NCBI RefSeq assembly: GCF_001305595.1
Contig: NZ_CP012402.1
Location: 347,501 to 411,500, forward strand
From: Azospirillum thiophilum
GTDB taxonomy: Bacteria; Pseudomonadota; Alphaproteobacteria; Azospirillales; Azospirillaceae
Direction: 5' to 3'
Length of the DNA stretch: 64,000 nucleotides
The position numbers and the translations under genes were made by a program. This document shows, one piece after another, positions 53,471-62,197 of the stretch. Position 1 is the first letter of the stretch, and each line of letters starts with the position of its first letter. The notes below the pieces were generated by a model that ran no database searches, was not told the DNA's origin, and worked only from the letters and a program-made list of their open reading frames with translations.

Positions 53471-54997
53471 TCAGGCTTGATTGAGCGGGCTGGCGGTGCC
53501 GCCGGCGCGGCTCTCCAGCCGGTGCGCCCGCCAGCGCTTCACCAGCGGCAGCAGCAGCGTCAGGATGGCGATGGACAGCAGGATCGCGGTGATCGGCCGG
53601 CTGTAGAGGAAGTCGTAGCTGCCGCCCGACAGCGACAGCGCCCGGCGGAAGTTGGCCTCGGCCATCGGCCCCATGATCAGCGCCAGCACCACCGGCGAGG
53701 CCGGGAAGTCCCACTTCTGCATGAAGTAGCCGGCGATGCCGGCGGCCAGCATGATCCCGATGTCGAACAGGCTGTTGTTGATGGCATAGGTGCCGACCAC
53801 GCACAGCACCAGGATGACCGGAGTCAGCACCGACTTCGGCATCTGCAGCACCCGGCCCATGAAGCGCAGCGACCCCAGCCCGATCACCAGCATGGCGACG
53901 TAGCAGAACAGCATCCCGGCGAACAGGGTGAAGACCAGATCCGCATGTTCCTTGAACAGCAGCGGTCCCGGCTGCAGCCCCTGCAGCGTCAGGGCGCCCA
54001 GCATCACGGCGGTCACCGCGTCGCCGGGGATGCCCAGCGTCAGCATGGTCAGCAGCGCGCCGCCGGTGCAGCCGTTGGCCCCGGCCTCGCAGGCGGCGAC
54101 GCCGGCCAGCTCGCCCTTGCCGTAATTCTCCGGCGTCCGGCTGAAGCGCTTGGCCTCGTTGTAGGCGACATAGGCGGCGATGTCGGCGCCGGCGCCGGGG
54201 ATGATGCCGATCACCACGCCCAGCCCGGTGGAGCGCGCCACGGTGCCGAGCATCCGGCGGTAGGTCGGCCAGTCGGGGATGATGCGGCCCAGCGCCGCCG
54301 CCATGCCGAGCCGGACCTTCGGATCCTCCAGCGACTTGAAGGCTTCGGCGGCGGCGAACAGCCCGATCATCACCGGGATGAAGGGGACGTTGAACAGCTC
54401 GGTATAGCCGCCGGTGAAGCGGGGAAAGCCGTCCATCGGGTCCATGCCGACCGTGGCGATCAGCAGCCCGAGGAAGCCGGCGATCAGCCCCTTCACCACC
54501 GACCGGCCGGAGATGCTGGCGATGATGCTCAGGCCGAAGACGGCGAGCGCGAAGCTCTCAGACGCGCTGAACTCCAGGGCGAAGCCGGCCAGCAGCGGCG
54601 CCATGAAGATCAGGACGATGATGCTGGCGGTGCCGCCCAGGAAGGAGGACAGCGTCGCCGTGCCCAGCGCCACGCCGGCCATGCCCTTCTTGGTCAGCTC
54701 GAACCCGTCCATCGCCGTGGCGGCGGCGGCCGGGGTGCCGGGGATGCGCAGCAGGATCGCGGTGACCGACCCGCCATAGATGCCGCCGAAGAAGACGCCG
54801 GAGATCATCAGCAGGCCCGACACCGGGTCCATGCCGAAGGTGAAGGGCAGCAGGATGGCGACGCCCATCGTCGCGGTCAGGCCGGGCAGGGCGCCGATGA
54901 GGATGCCGAGCGCGACGCCGACCAACGCCAGCAGCAGCGCCAGCGGGTTGGCGGCCAGCGCCGCGAAGCCGCCCATCAGGAGGTCGAGTTCATGCAT
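53471..54997 (-). CDS. tctA: tripartite tricarboxylate transporter permease TctA family
   Basis: A 508-residue integral membrane protein with about 11-12 helices. It carries the TctA signatures GILIGALPGLTATMGVAILLP and GVFFGGIYGGSVTAILLRIPGTPAAAATAMDG, and later IGIIPGAGADIAAYVAYNEAKR. It forms the large permease of a TTT transporter with the TctB homologue (36 bases upstream) and the TctC binding protein. In this operon it should import the sugar acid used by DgoK/DgoA rather than citrate. Confidence 0.93.
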   Translation of the reverse strand: MHELDLLMGGFAALAANPLALLLALVGVALGILIGALPGLTATMGVAILLPFTFGMDPVSGLLMISGVFFGGIYGGSVTAILLRIPGTPAAAATAMDGFELTKKGMAGVALGTATLSSFLGGTASIIVLIFMAPLLAGFALEFSASESFALAVFGLSIIASISGRSVVKGLIAGFLGLLIATVGMDPMDGFPRFTGGYTELFNVPFIPVMIGLFAAAEAFKSLEDPKVRLGMAAALGRIIPDWPTYRRMLGTVARSTGLGVVIGIIPGAGADIAAYVAYNEAKRFSRTPENYGKGELAGVAACEAGANGCTGGALLTMLTLGIPGDAVTAVMLGALTLQGLQPGPLLFKEHADLVFTLFAGMLFCYVAMLVIGLGSLRFMGRVLQMPKSVLTPVILVLCVVGTYAINNSLFDIGIMLAAGIAGYFMQKWDFPASPVVLALIMGPMAEANFRRALSLSGGSYDFLYSRPITAILLSIAILTLLLPLVKRWRAHRLESRAGGTASPLNQA

Positions 54998-55033
54998 GGC
55001 GGCGGCTCCCGGTCGCGGGATTGGTGGTGCGGG

Positions 55034-55555
55034 TCATTCGAACAGGCTCCCCACCGGCAGCGGCACCTGCAGCGCGTAATGGAAGACCGCATAGATCAGC
55101 CCGGTCACGCCGACCGCCAGCACGGGGTTCCAGAGCGGGCTGCGCTGTCCCATCAGCGCCATGATGACGGCCATGTAGACGGCGGTGGCCGGGCCGTAGC
55201 CGACATACTCCATGGCGGCGATGCAGCCGGCGGTCGCCAGCATGCCCAGCGCCACGCCGGCATAGCCGGCGACGCCGACCGAAGGCCCGCCTGCTGCGGC
55301 TGCGGTCGGCGCCCGCAGCGTGTTGGCGATCAGGATCAGGCTCAGCAGGATCAGCGCGCCGGCATGGATGATGGGAAAGCGTGCCGCGCCGACGTCGGTC
55401 GCCAGCATGCTTTTCGGGAAATCGGCGGTGGTGGCGATGGCAGAGGCGGCGATGGCGATCAGCACGACGGAAATCACCAGATTGGCGATCTTCGTCGTCA
55501 TCGGGATCGCGTCGGACTGCCTTGACGCATCGCTCCGGGCGGGGGCGTTGCTCAT
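55034..55555 (-). CDS. tctB: tripartite tricarboxylate transporter small subunit TctB
   Basis: A 173-residue membrane protein with four helices: KIANLVISVVLIAIAASAIA, a central GAALILLSLILIANTLRA, AGVALGMLATAGCIAAMEY and LAVGVTGLIYAVFHYAL. It matches TctB/DUF1468 proteins, the small permease subunit. The start at 55555 is used; residue 19 (MTTKIAN) is an alternative. It lies between tctC and tctA. Confidence 0.88.
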   Translation of the reverse strand: MSNAPARSDASRQSDAIPMTTKIANLVISVVLIAIAASAIATTADFPKSMLATDVGAARFPIIHAGALILLSLILIANTLRAPTAAAAGGPSVGVAGYAGVALGMLATAGCIAAMEYVGYGPATAVYMAVIMALMGQRSPLWNPVLAVGVTGLIYAVFHYALQVPLPVGSLFE

Positions 55556-55621
55556 GGTCCGGTCTTCTCACGAAGGAAGGCGCCCCGGCGGCGGACCGCC
55601 GGGGCCGGCAGCGGTCCGGCG

Positions 55622-56599
55622 TTACTTCGCCATGCCCAGCTTGGTCATCAGGTCCTTGAAGAAGGCGTTGTCCTTCTGCATGGCCTGGCCGAATTCCGGA
55701 CCGTCGGCATAGGCCCAGGTCAGGTTCATCTTGGCGAGCTGATCGCGGAAGGCCTGATCCTCGGCCGCCGCCTTGCTGGCGGTGCGCAGGGTATCGACCA
55801 CCGCGGCCGGGGTCTTCTTCGGCACGACGATGCCGCGCCAGGTGGCGACCGACAGGTCGATGCCCTTCTCCTTCAGGGTGGGCACGTCGGGGAAATTCTT
55901 CTGGCGCTGGTCGGCCATGACCGCGAGCATGCGGAGCTGGCCGGCGGCGAGCTGGCTCGACACCTCGGCCGGGCTGACGGAGACCGCTTCGATGTGGCCG
56001 CCCAGCAGTGAGGTGACGGCCGGGTTGGCGCCGTCGAACGGGATGTGGTTGAAGGTCGTGCCGGTCTTCTCCTCCAGCGCCTCGGCGGCGAGATGCCAGA
56101 TGGCGCCGGTGCCGGAATTGCCGATGCGGACCTTGCCGGGGTTGGCCTTGGCGTTCGCCAGGAACTCCTCCACCGTCTTCCACGGCGCGTCGGCCTTGAC
56201 GGTGATGGCGCTCGGCTCCGCGTTCAGGCGGGCGACGGGCGTGAAGTCGTCGACGGAGAAGCGGGCGACGCCCATGTGGGGCAGCAGGGTGATCTCGACA
56301 GTGCCCATGCCGACCTTGTAGCCGTCGGCGCGGGCGGCCATGATTTCGGTCAGGCCGACGGCACCGCCGCCGCCGGTCTTGTTGACCACGCCGATCGACT
56401 GCGGCAGCTGCTTCTTGGCCGAGTCGGCGAAGGCGCGGGCGACCAGATCGGTGCCGCCACCGGCGGCGTAGGGGACGATCAGCTCGATCGGCTTGGTCGG
56501 ATAGTCGGCGGCCTGGACGGTGGCGGCGCCGGCGATCAGCAGGCCGGCGGACAGGCCGGCCGACAGGATCGTGCGGGACAGGCGTGCGGAAACCTTCAT
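55622..56599 (-). CDS. tctC: tripartite tricarboxylate transporter substrate-binding protein TctC
   Basis: A 325-residue Bug/TctC-type binding protein. The signal peptide (LSRTILSAGLSAGLLIAG, cut near VQAA) is followed by YPTKPIELIVPYAAGGGTDLVARA, the family start, and by IGNSGTGAIWHL and VATWRGIVVPKKTP. AGAGGGA precedes the start. It delivers the substrate to TctA/TctB. Three copies of a 13-base repeat lie just upstream of its start, within the 95-base gap to dgoA. Confidence 0.9.
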   Translation of the reverse strand: MKVSARLSRTILSAGLSAGLLIAGAATVQAADYPTKPIELIVPYAAGGGTDLVARAFADSAKKQLPQSIGVVNKTGGGGAVGLTEIMAARADGYKVGMGTVEITLLPHMGVARFSVDDFTPVARLNAEPSAITVKADAPWKTVEEFLANAKANPGKVRIGNSGTGAIWHLAAEALEEKTGTTFNHIPFDGANPAVTSLLGGHIEAVSVSPAEVSSQLAAGQLRMLAVMADQRQKNFPDVPTLKEKGIDLSVATWRGIVVPKKTPAAVVDTLRTASKAAAEDQAFRDQLAKMNLTWAYADGPEFGQAMQKDNAFFKDLMTKLGMAK

Positions 56600-56640
56600 G
56601 GCATTCCCTCTATGGTGCGCCGGCTTGCGTGCCGGTCGTT

Positions 56641-56679
56641 GGAAGACGGTGGGGGAAGACGGTGGGGGAAGACGGTGGG
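56641..56679. repeat. three perfect tandem copies of a 13-bp unit upstream of tctC
   Basis: GGAAGACGGTGGG is repeated at 56641-56653, 56654-56666 and 56667-56679 without change, followed by a partial unit. It lies in the leader between dgoA and tctC. Copy number may vary by slippage and change the spacing of the tctC leader. Confidence 0.9.
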
Positions 56680-56694
56680 GTGGAAACGGAAAAC

Positions 56695-57360
56695 TCAATG
56701 CGCGGCGCTGCCCGCACCCGCTCCCTCGGCCCAGGCCCGGGCGAAGCGGGCGGCACGGGCGGCCAGCTCCGCCACCGGCAGGCCGGGGCTGTAGAGCGCG
56801 GACCCGAGGCCGAAGCCGGAGGCGCCGGCGATGCGGTAGGGCTGCATGGTGTCGGGCGTGATGCCGCCGACCGGCAGAAGCCGCACGCTGTGCGGGATCA
56901 CCGCGCGCAGGGCCTTGACCACCACCGGCGGTATCTGTTCCGCCGGGAACAGCTTCAGCGCGTCGGCGCCGGCCGCCAATGCGGCGAAGGCTTCCGTCGC
57001 GGTGGCGACGCCGGGGGTGCAACCCATCGACCGCGCCTTGGCGGCGCGGATGATCGCGGTGTCGGCATGCGGCATCACCACCAGGTCGGCGCCGATGCCG
57101 GCCAGCCGGTCGACCTGCTCCAGCGTCATCACCGTCCCGGCGCCGACCAGGGCATCGGCCGGCACGGTGCGGCGGATGGCGGCGATGCTGTCGAACGGGT
57201 CCGGCGAGTTCAGCGGAACCTCGATCAGGCGGAAACCCGCCTCGTACAAGGCCGCCGCCGCCGGCTCCGCTTCGGCCGGTGTCAGGCCGCGCAGGATCGC
57301 GACCAGCGGCAGGGCGGTGAAGGCGGCGTCGAGGCGGACGGGAAGCGTGGGATCGGTCAT
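56695..57360 (-). CDS. dgoA: 2-dehydro-3-deoxy-6-phosphogalactonate aldolase
   Basis: A 221-residue KDPG/KDPGal aldolase. ILRGLTPAEAEP is at the start, catalytic Glu47 in LIEVPLNSPDP and Schiff-base Lys136 in ALKLFPAEQ; GVATATEAFAALAAG and LPVGGITPDTM complete the fold. KLFPAE and VPLNSPDP are typical of DgoA rather than Eda. It cleaves 2-keto-3-deoxy-6-phosphogalactonate to pyruvate and glyceraldehyde-3-phosphate. The start overlaps the dgoK stop (ATGA), so the two are translated together. Confidence 0.9.
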   Translation of the reverse strand: MTDPTLPVRLDAAFTALPLVAILRGLTPAEAEPAAAALYEAGFRLIEVPLNSPDPFDSIAAIRRTVPADALVGAGTVMTLEQVDRLAGIGADLVVMPHADTAIIRAAKARSMGCTPGVATATEAFAALAAGADALKLFPAEQIPPVVVKALRAVIPHSVRLLPVGGITPDTMQPYRIAGASGFGLGSALYSPGLPVAELAARAARFARAWAEGAGAGSAAH

Positions 57361-58394
57361 GGGGCGCTCGTGATGCTGGCGGTTACGGCAGGGCCGGCCG
57401 ATGCGGCAGCGGACGGCAACAGCCCGGCTGCGGCCGCGAACTGGAAAAGGCCGCGGGGAGCGGTGTTGCCCAACTGTGCGGTCGGCGTGACGCCGAAGCC
57501 GGCCAGCCCGCGGGTATAGCGGCGGCACAGCCGGGGATCGCCGATCAGCAGCAGCGGCGTATCGGCCGGAAACTCCGTTCGCAGCGCTGCGAGGCCGGAG
57601 CGAAGTTCATGCCCGATCAGCAGGCCCGAGAGGTAATGCGCCAGGCTTTCCGCGGGCAGGCGCTTGGTCAGGCCGAGCGTGCGGGTGGCGAACAGCTGGT
57701 GCGGCAGGTCACCCGGACCGGCGGCCTGCGCGGCGCGGATGCCGATGGCGAACGCCTCGTCCTCGTCCTCGGGCGAGGCCTCGCGGTCGGCGGGCATCAG
57801 CCGGCCGAGCAGCGAATGGGTCTTCAGGACGGCGAACAGCTCGCCCGTCATGTAGGAGGAAAAGCCGGTGATCCGGCCGTCGGCGACACGGACCCATTTG
57901 GAATGGGTGCCGGGCATCGCGACGCAGGCATTCCGTGCCCAGTCGGCATTTTCGGCCAGGGCGCCGGCGATCTGGATTTCCTCGCCCCGCATCACGTCGG
58001 GGATGCCGTCCGGCGCATCGTGCAGGACGCCGGGGGCGATCGGGATGACGCGGCCGGCAGCGGTCTTCACCCGTGCGGCATGGCCGGCAAGCGTCGCGGC
58101 GTCGGCCGGGGTGGCGACATAGGGGGCCTCGACCCAGCCCTGTGCGCTGCCGACCATGCCGCCGGCGACCACCGGCAGGCTGGGGTAGGCGTCGAGCCAG
58201 TCGCCGCACAGGCCGGCCAGCGCCGCCTCGAACCCGGCTGGGCCGGGCTGCGGCAGGTTCTGGATGCCGTGGGCCGACGCCCGCTCGGCGAGGATGCCCG
58301 CCTCGCCATCCATCAGGAAGCCGCGCAGGCTCGACGTGCCCCAGTCCAGCGCGATCAGCGCGGGCTCGGCGGAGGAGGTTACGGTGTGGTCCAT
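57357..58394 (-). CDS. dgoK: 2-dehydro-3-deoxygalactonokinase
   Basis: A 345-residue sugar-acid kinase of the DgoK type (ASKHA fold): ALIALDWGTSSLRGFLMD (ATP phosphate 1), VVAGGMVGSAQGW, and a C-terminal segment LLIGDPRLCRRYTRGLAGFG. It phosphorylates 2-keto-3-deoxygalactonate, supplying DgoA. AAGGAT is 8 bases before the ATG at 58394, and the start overlaps the IclR-gene stop by 16 bases. Confidence 0.92.
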   Translation of the reverse strand: MDHTVTSSAEPALIALDWGTSSLRGFLMDGEAGILAERASAHGIQNLPQPGPAGFEAALAGLCGDWLDAYPSLPVVAGGMVGSAQGWVEAPYVATPADAATLAGHAARVKTAAGRVIPIAPGVLHDAPDGIPDVMRGEEIQIAGALAENADWARNACVAMPGTHSKWVRVADGRITGFSSYMTGELFAVLKTHSLLGRLMPADREASPEDEDEAFAIGIRAAQAAGPGDLPHQLFATRTLGLTKRLPAESLAHYLSGLLIGHELRSGLAALRTEFPADTPLLLIGDPRLCRRYTRGLAGFGVTPTAQLGNTAPRGLFQFAAAAGLLPSAAASAGPAVTASITSAP

Positions 58395-59206
58395 CCCAGA
58401 TCCTTGGAAATCGCATCCGCCGTGGCGCGGACCAGCGGCCCGAGCGCCGCCATGCGGTCGTCGGGCATATAGGGGACGGCGCTGGCGACGCTGATCGCCG
58501 CCACCACCAGAGTCCGCCCGTCGCGCACCGGCGCGGAGACACAGCGGATGCCGAGTTCGTTCTCTTCCAAATCCATCGCCCAGCCCTGGGCGACGTAACG
58601 GTTCAACTGCGCCTCGAACAGCGGCCAGTCCGCCGGCCGCGGCCGGTCGGCCGGCAGGTTGGGGGGGCAGGTCAGCGCATGGAGCGCCGCCCAGCGTGCC
58701 GGGGTCATGCCCAGCATCAGCGCCTTGCCCAGGCCGGTCGAGGCGATCGGCATGCGTTGCCCGGTGCGGGAGCGCATCTCCAGGCCGCGGGTGCCGGGGA
58801 TCTTGTCGAGATAGAAGACCTCGCCATGCTCCTCGACGCCGAGATGGACGGTATCGCCGGTCGCCTTTGCCAGCGCCTCGATGTGCGGGCGGGCGACGGC
58901 GACCAGCGGCCGCTGCTCCAACGCCTTCATGCCGAGTTGGATCAGCTTCGGGCCCAGCAGATAGCCCTTGTACGGAATGTGGTGGAGATACCCTTCCGCC
59001 ACCAGGCTGACGAGCATGCGGTGGGTGGTGCTGCGCGGGGTGCCGAGCCGGGCGGCGATCCCCTTCACGTCGCACACCCCCTCCGCCACGCAGTTCAGCA
59101 GGGTCAGGCCGCGCAGCAGGGTCTGCGTGCCGGCGCCTTGCGGCTTGCCTGCCTCTGCCTTCTGGTCCGCCTCTTCGACGATTCCGCCCATGATTTGTTT
59201 TGTCAT
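58379..59206 (-). CDS. IclR family transcriptional regulator
   Basis: A 275-residue IclR regulator. The winged-helix N-terminus is TLLRGLTLLNCVAEG, then KGIAARLGTPRSTTHRML. The ligand-binding domain includes GDTVHLGVEEHGEVFYLDKI, RMPIASTGLGKALML and VVAAISVASAVPYMPDD. GGAGAAA precedes the ATG. As the first gene of the operon iclR-dgoK-dgoA-tctCBA-SDR it probably controls the whole unit in response to the sugar acid or an intermediate. Confidence 0.92.
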   Translation of the reverse strand: MTKQIMGGIVEEADQKAEAGKPQGAGTQTLLRGLTLLNCVAEGVCDVKGIAARLGTPRSTTHRMLVSLVAEGYLHHIPYKGYLLGPKLIQLGMKALEQRPLVAVARPHIEALAKATGDTVHLGVEEHGEVFYLDKIPGTRGLEMRSRTGQRMPIASTGLGKALMLGMTPARWAALHALTCPPNLPADRPRPADWPLFEAQLNRYVAQGWAMDLEENELGIRCVSAPVRDGRTLVVAAISVASAVPYMPDDRMAALGPLVRATADAISKDLGWTTP

Positions 59207-59220
59207 CGTTGTTTCTCCGG

Positions 59221-59250
59221 ATGCTAGGAGTGCATGCCACAGTGTGTCAA
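59221..59250 (-). promoter_or_regulatory. candidate minus-strand promoter for the iclR operon
   Basis: On the minus strand TTGACA (59245-59250) is followed after 18 bases by TAGCAT (59221-59226). The transcript would begin only about 8 bases before the ATG, inside the ribosome site, which is unusual and may argue for a leaderless or shifted start. The surrounding AT-rich sequence holds inverted repeats that could bind the IclR protein. Confidence 0.3.
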
Positions 59251-59437
59251 ATAGTTTTATGTGATCCCAAATAATGAGACATATCGGGGGTGGCGACGAA
59301 CGGTCGCGGTGGGCGTCGGAGCGCTGCGAAACCCATGATCGCACTTTCAAAATCCTGCCGCTTCGGTCAGAAAAGATCCCATGCCGCGGCCGGCAGGTAT
59401 GGCCCGGCATGAAAACGGTCATCCTTGGAGAACTATC

Positions 59438-60547
59438 ATGCGTCTCACCGCCATTTCCTTCGTCAGCGCGACGGCGCTGCTGGCCGGCTTCGGCACGGCG
59501 CAGGCGGACATCGTCATCGGCCTCGGCACGGCGACCACCGGTCCGGTCGCGGCGCTGGGCGAGCAGTCGGTGTATGGTGCCAGGCAGGCGGTCGCCGACA
59601 TCAATGCCAAGGGCGGCGTGCTGGGCCAGAAGCTGGTGCTGAAGGTGGGGGACGACGCCTGCGATCCGCGCCAGGCGGTCGCCGTCGCCAACCAGTTCGT
59701 ACGCGAACAGGTTGCGGCGGTCGTCGGCCATCTCTGCTCCGGCGCCAGCATTCCGGCGGCCGACGTCTACCAGGAGGAAGGGATGGTGATGGTCACCCCG
59801 ACCGCCACCAACCCGCTGCTGACCGCCAAGGGCCATCCGAACATCTTCCGCGTCTGCGGCCGTGACGACCAGCAGGGCGTGGTGGCCGGCACCTATCTGG
59901 CCGAGACCTTCAAGGGCAAGAACATCGCGGTGCTGGATGACAAGCAGGCCTATGGCAAGGGCTTGGCCGACGTGGTGGTCGAGACGCTGGCGAAGGCCGG
60001 CGGCAAGGTCGCCTACCGCGGGTCGGTGACGGCCGGCGAGCGCGACTTCTCCGCCCTGGTCACCAGCCTGAAGGACAAGGGCGTCGAGGCGGTCTATTAC
60101 GGCGGCTACCATCCCGAACTGGGCCTGATCGTGCGTCAGGCGCAGGAACAGGGGCTGAAGCCGCAGTTCATCGCCGGCGACGGGCTGAACAACCAGGAAT
60201 ACTGGTCGATCACCGGTCCGGCCGGCGAGGGCACGCTCTACACCGACAGCCCGTCGGCGGCCAGCGATCCCAAGGCGCAGGAACTGATCGCGTCCTTCAA
60301 GACGGCCGGCCTGCCCGAGCCGGGCAACTTCGCCTTCTACAGCTATGCCGCGGTCCAGGTGATCGCCCAGGGTCTGCAGAAGGCCGGCAGCGTCAACGGG
60401 ACCAAGCTGGCCGCGGCCCTGCATTCCGGCAGCCACGAGACGGTGGTCGGCCCGGTGGAGTTCGACAAGAAGGGCGACATCACCAAGCCGAACTACGTCA
60501 TGTATGTCTGGAGCAACGGCAAGCCGGAGATGGTCGCCCGCAAGTGA
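59438..60547 (+). CDS. branched-chain amino acid-type ABC transporter substrate-binding protein
   Basis: A 369-residue periplasmic binding protein of the LivJ/LivK type. The signal peptide starts MRLTAISFVSATALLAG and ends near AQAD. The mature part has IVIGLGTATTGPVAALGEQSVYGARQAV, VVGHLCSGASIPAADVYQEEG, DDKQAYGKGLADVV and NPAEL-like YYGGYHPELGL. GGAG precedes the ATG. Permease and ATPase genes are not adjacent. It is divergent from the IclR regulator gene. Confidence 0.88.
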   Translation: MRLTAISFVSATALLAGFGTAQADIVIGLGTATTGPVAALGEQSVYGARQAVADINAKGGVLGQKLVLKVGDDACDPRQAVAVANQFVREQVAAVVGHLCSGASIPAADVYQEEGMVMVTPTATNPLLTAKGHPNIFRVCGRDDQQGVVAGTYLAETFKGKNIAVLDDKQAYGKGLADVVVETLAKAGGKVAYRGSVTAGERDFSALVTSLKDKGVEAVYYGGYHPELGLIVRQAQEQGLKPQFIAGDGLNNQEYWSITGPAGEGTLYTDSPSAASDPKAQELIASFKTAGLPEPGNFAFYSYAAVQVIAQGLQKAGSVNGTKLAAALHSGSHETVVGPVEFDKKGDITKPNYVMYVWSNGKPEMVARK

Positions 60548-60707
60548 CCGCTTCCCGGGCGGGCGGGGCGGCTGCGGCCGCTCCGCCGGCCGGGCACCGG
60601 GGAAGAGCAGGCGAAGGGGCAGGCGAAGGGTTGATTGCGGGATGGCGGCCCCAACCTCTATCCTCGGGAAAGCCGGCTTGGTCGGCCAATTCGGGAAGGG
60701 CTGCCGC

Positions 60708-61034
60708 ATGTACATCGCGATGAACCGTTTCAAGGTCCGCCATGGGGCCGAGCAGGAGTTCGAGGAGGCCTGGCTGAACCGGGAGGTTCATCTGCACAAG
60801 GTGCCGGGCTTCGTCGAGTTTCACATGCTGCGCGGGCCGGACCGGGACGACTTCCGGCTCTATTCCTCGCACACGGTGTGGGAATCCGAAGACGCGTTCC
60901 AGGGCTGGACCCGGTCGGAAGCCTTCCGCAGCGCCCACGGCAACGCCGGCGCGCGCAAGCCGCTCTATGTCGGCCCGCCGGAGTTCGAGGGGTTCGAGGT
61001 CATCCAGACCGTGCAGCGCGACCCGAACGCCTGA
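60708..61034 (+). CDS. antibiotic-biosynthesis-monooxygenase-fold (HmoA-like) protein
   Basis: A 108-residue ferredoxin-like protein: MYIAMNRFKVRHGAEQEFEEAW, then GFVEFHMLRGP and LYSSHTVWESEDAFQGWTRSEAFR, ending FEVIQTV. The ABM family includes heme-degrading monooxygenases (HmoA/IsdG) and quinol monooxygenases. GAAGGG lies before the ATG at 60708; a longer frame is not needed. It is 37 bases before pirin. A heme or quinone role is plausible because iron-uptake genes follow, but it is inferred. Confidence 0.8.
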   Translation: MYIAMNRFKVRHGAEQEFEEAWLNREVHLHKVPGFVEFHMLRGPDRDDFRLYSSHTVWESEDAFQGWTRSEAFRSAHGNAGARKPLYVGPPEFEGFEVIQTVQRDPNA

Positions 61035-61071
61035 CTGCGATACGCCCTTTCCACCCGCCGGGAAGAAATCC

Positions 61072-61965
61072 ATGCTGGAACTGGTCATCGAGCAGCGCCG
61101 AAAGAGCCTCGGCGGATTCGAGGTCGGACGTGTGCTGCCCTTCGTGCAGCGGCGGATGGTCGGCCCCTTCGTGTTCTTCGACCATATGGGGCCGGTCGAT
61201 TTCGAGGCCGGCCTGCCCCGGGACGTCGACGTGCGTCCCCATCCGCATATCGGCCTGTCCACCGTGACCTACCTGTTCGACGGCGAGATCATGCACCGCG
61301 ACAGCGTGGGATCGCAGCAGGCGATCCGACCGGGCGAGGTGAACTGGATGACCGCCGGGCGCGGCATCACCCATTCCGAACGCTTCGAGCGCGCCCGGCT
61401 GGAAGGCGGACGGATGCACGGCATCCAGGCCTGGGTCGCCCTGCCCGAAGCCGACGAGGAGACGGACCCCGCCTTCAGTCATTATGGCACTGGCGACCTG
61501 CCGGTCTTCGAGGATGGCGCGGTCCGCGGCCGGCTGGTGGCCGGCGAGGCCTTTGGGGCCAAGGCCGGGGTGAAGACCCACTCGCCGCTGTTCTACATCC
61601 ATTGGGATCTCGCCCCCGGCGCCCGGGTGGAGCTTCCGGCGGACGGGTGGGAGCGCGCGGCCTATGTGGCGGCAGGGTCGGTCGAGGTGGACGGGCAGCG
61701 GCTCGAGGCCGGACGCATGGCGGTCTTCGCCCCCGGCCATCCGGCGGTGCTGACCGCCGCCGAGCAGTCGGTCGTGATGGCCATCGGCGGCGAACCGCTG
61801 GGCCGCCGCTTCATCGACTGGAACTTCGTGTCGTCCAGCAAGGAGCGGATCGAACAGGCCAAGGCCGATTGGCGGGCCGGCCGGATGAAGCTGCCGGACC
61901 TCGACGACGGGGAGTTCATTCCGCTGCCGGAAATGCCGAAGCCGCCGGCGAACCCGATGTCGTGA
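61072..61965 (+). CDS. pirin family protein
   Basis: A 297-residue bicupin: RRKSLGGFEVGRVLPF, VGPFVFFDHMGP, the metal-site DVRPHPHIGLSTVTYLFDG, AGRGITHSERFE and a C-terminal cupin IHWDLAPGARVELPADGWERA ending with EFIPLPEMPKPP. The Fe/His site is conserved. Pirins are redox or quercetinase-like proteins of unclear role. GGGAAGAAA precedes the ATG. It forms a short unit with the HmoA-like gene. Confidence 0.92.
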   Translation: MLELVIEQRRKSLGGFEVGRVLPFVQRRMVGPFVFFDHMGPVDFEAGLPRDVDVRPHPHIGLSTVTYLFDGEIMHRDSVGSQQAIRPGEVNWMTAGRGITHSERFERARLEGGRMHGIQAWVALPEADEETDPAFSHYGTGDLPVFEDGAVRGRLVAGEAFGAKAGVKTHSPLFYIHWDLAPGARVELPADGWERAAYVAAGSVEVDGQRLEAGRMAVFAPGHPAVLTAAEQSVVMAIGGEPLGRRFIDWNFVSSSKERIEQAKADWRAGRMKLPDLDDGEFIPLPEMPKPPANPMS

Positions 61966-62011
61966 GAGGCCGATGTCGTGAGAGGTCGATGTCCTGCGGG
62001 AGGGCGCCCGG

Positions 62012-62197
62012 TCAGCGCTCCCGCTTCCACCAGGACCTGGCCGCGACCGCGACCGGGACCGACAGGGCGACCCAGGACACGGCATCCACCAGCCCGTCAT
62101 CCAGCAGGGCGGACACCAGCCCGGCGATGGTGACCAGCGCGATCGCGGTGGGAAAGCCGAAGATCGCGCCCAGGGGCAGGGAAGCGCGCGCCTTCAT
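62012..62197 (-). CDS. 61-residue membrane protein coupled to PepSY gene
   Basis: A short protein with two hydrophobic segments (LPLGAIFGFPTAIALVTIAG and VSWVALSVPVAVAARSW) and a basic end. Its ATG (62197) overlaps the PepSY gene's stop (ATGA), so translation is coupled to it. Small membrane proteins like this often accompany siderophore/PepSY operons. No family is assigned. Confidence 0.72.
   Translation of the reverse strand: MKARASLPLGAIFGFPTAIALVTIAGLVSALLDDGLVDAVSWVALSVPVAVAARSWWKRER

Noticed and set aside
52556-55525. 989-codon plus-strand frame opposite the SDR, tctA and tctB genes
   Set aside because: Antisense to three recognised proteins with proper starts; low-complexity translation.
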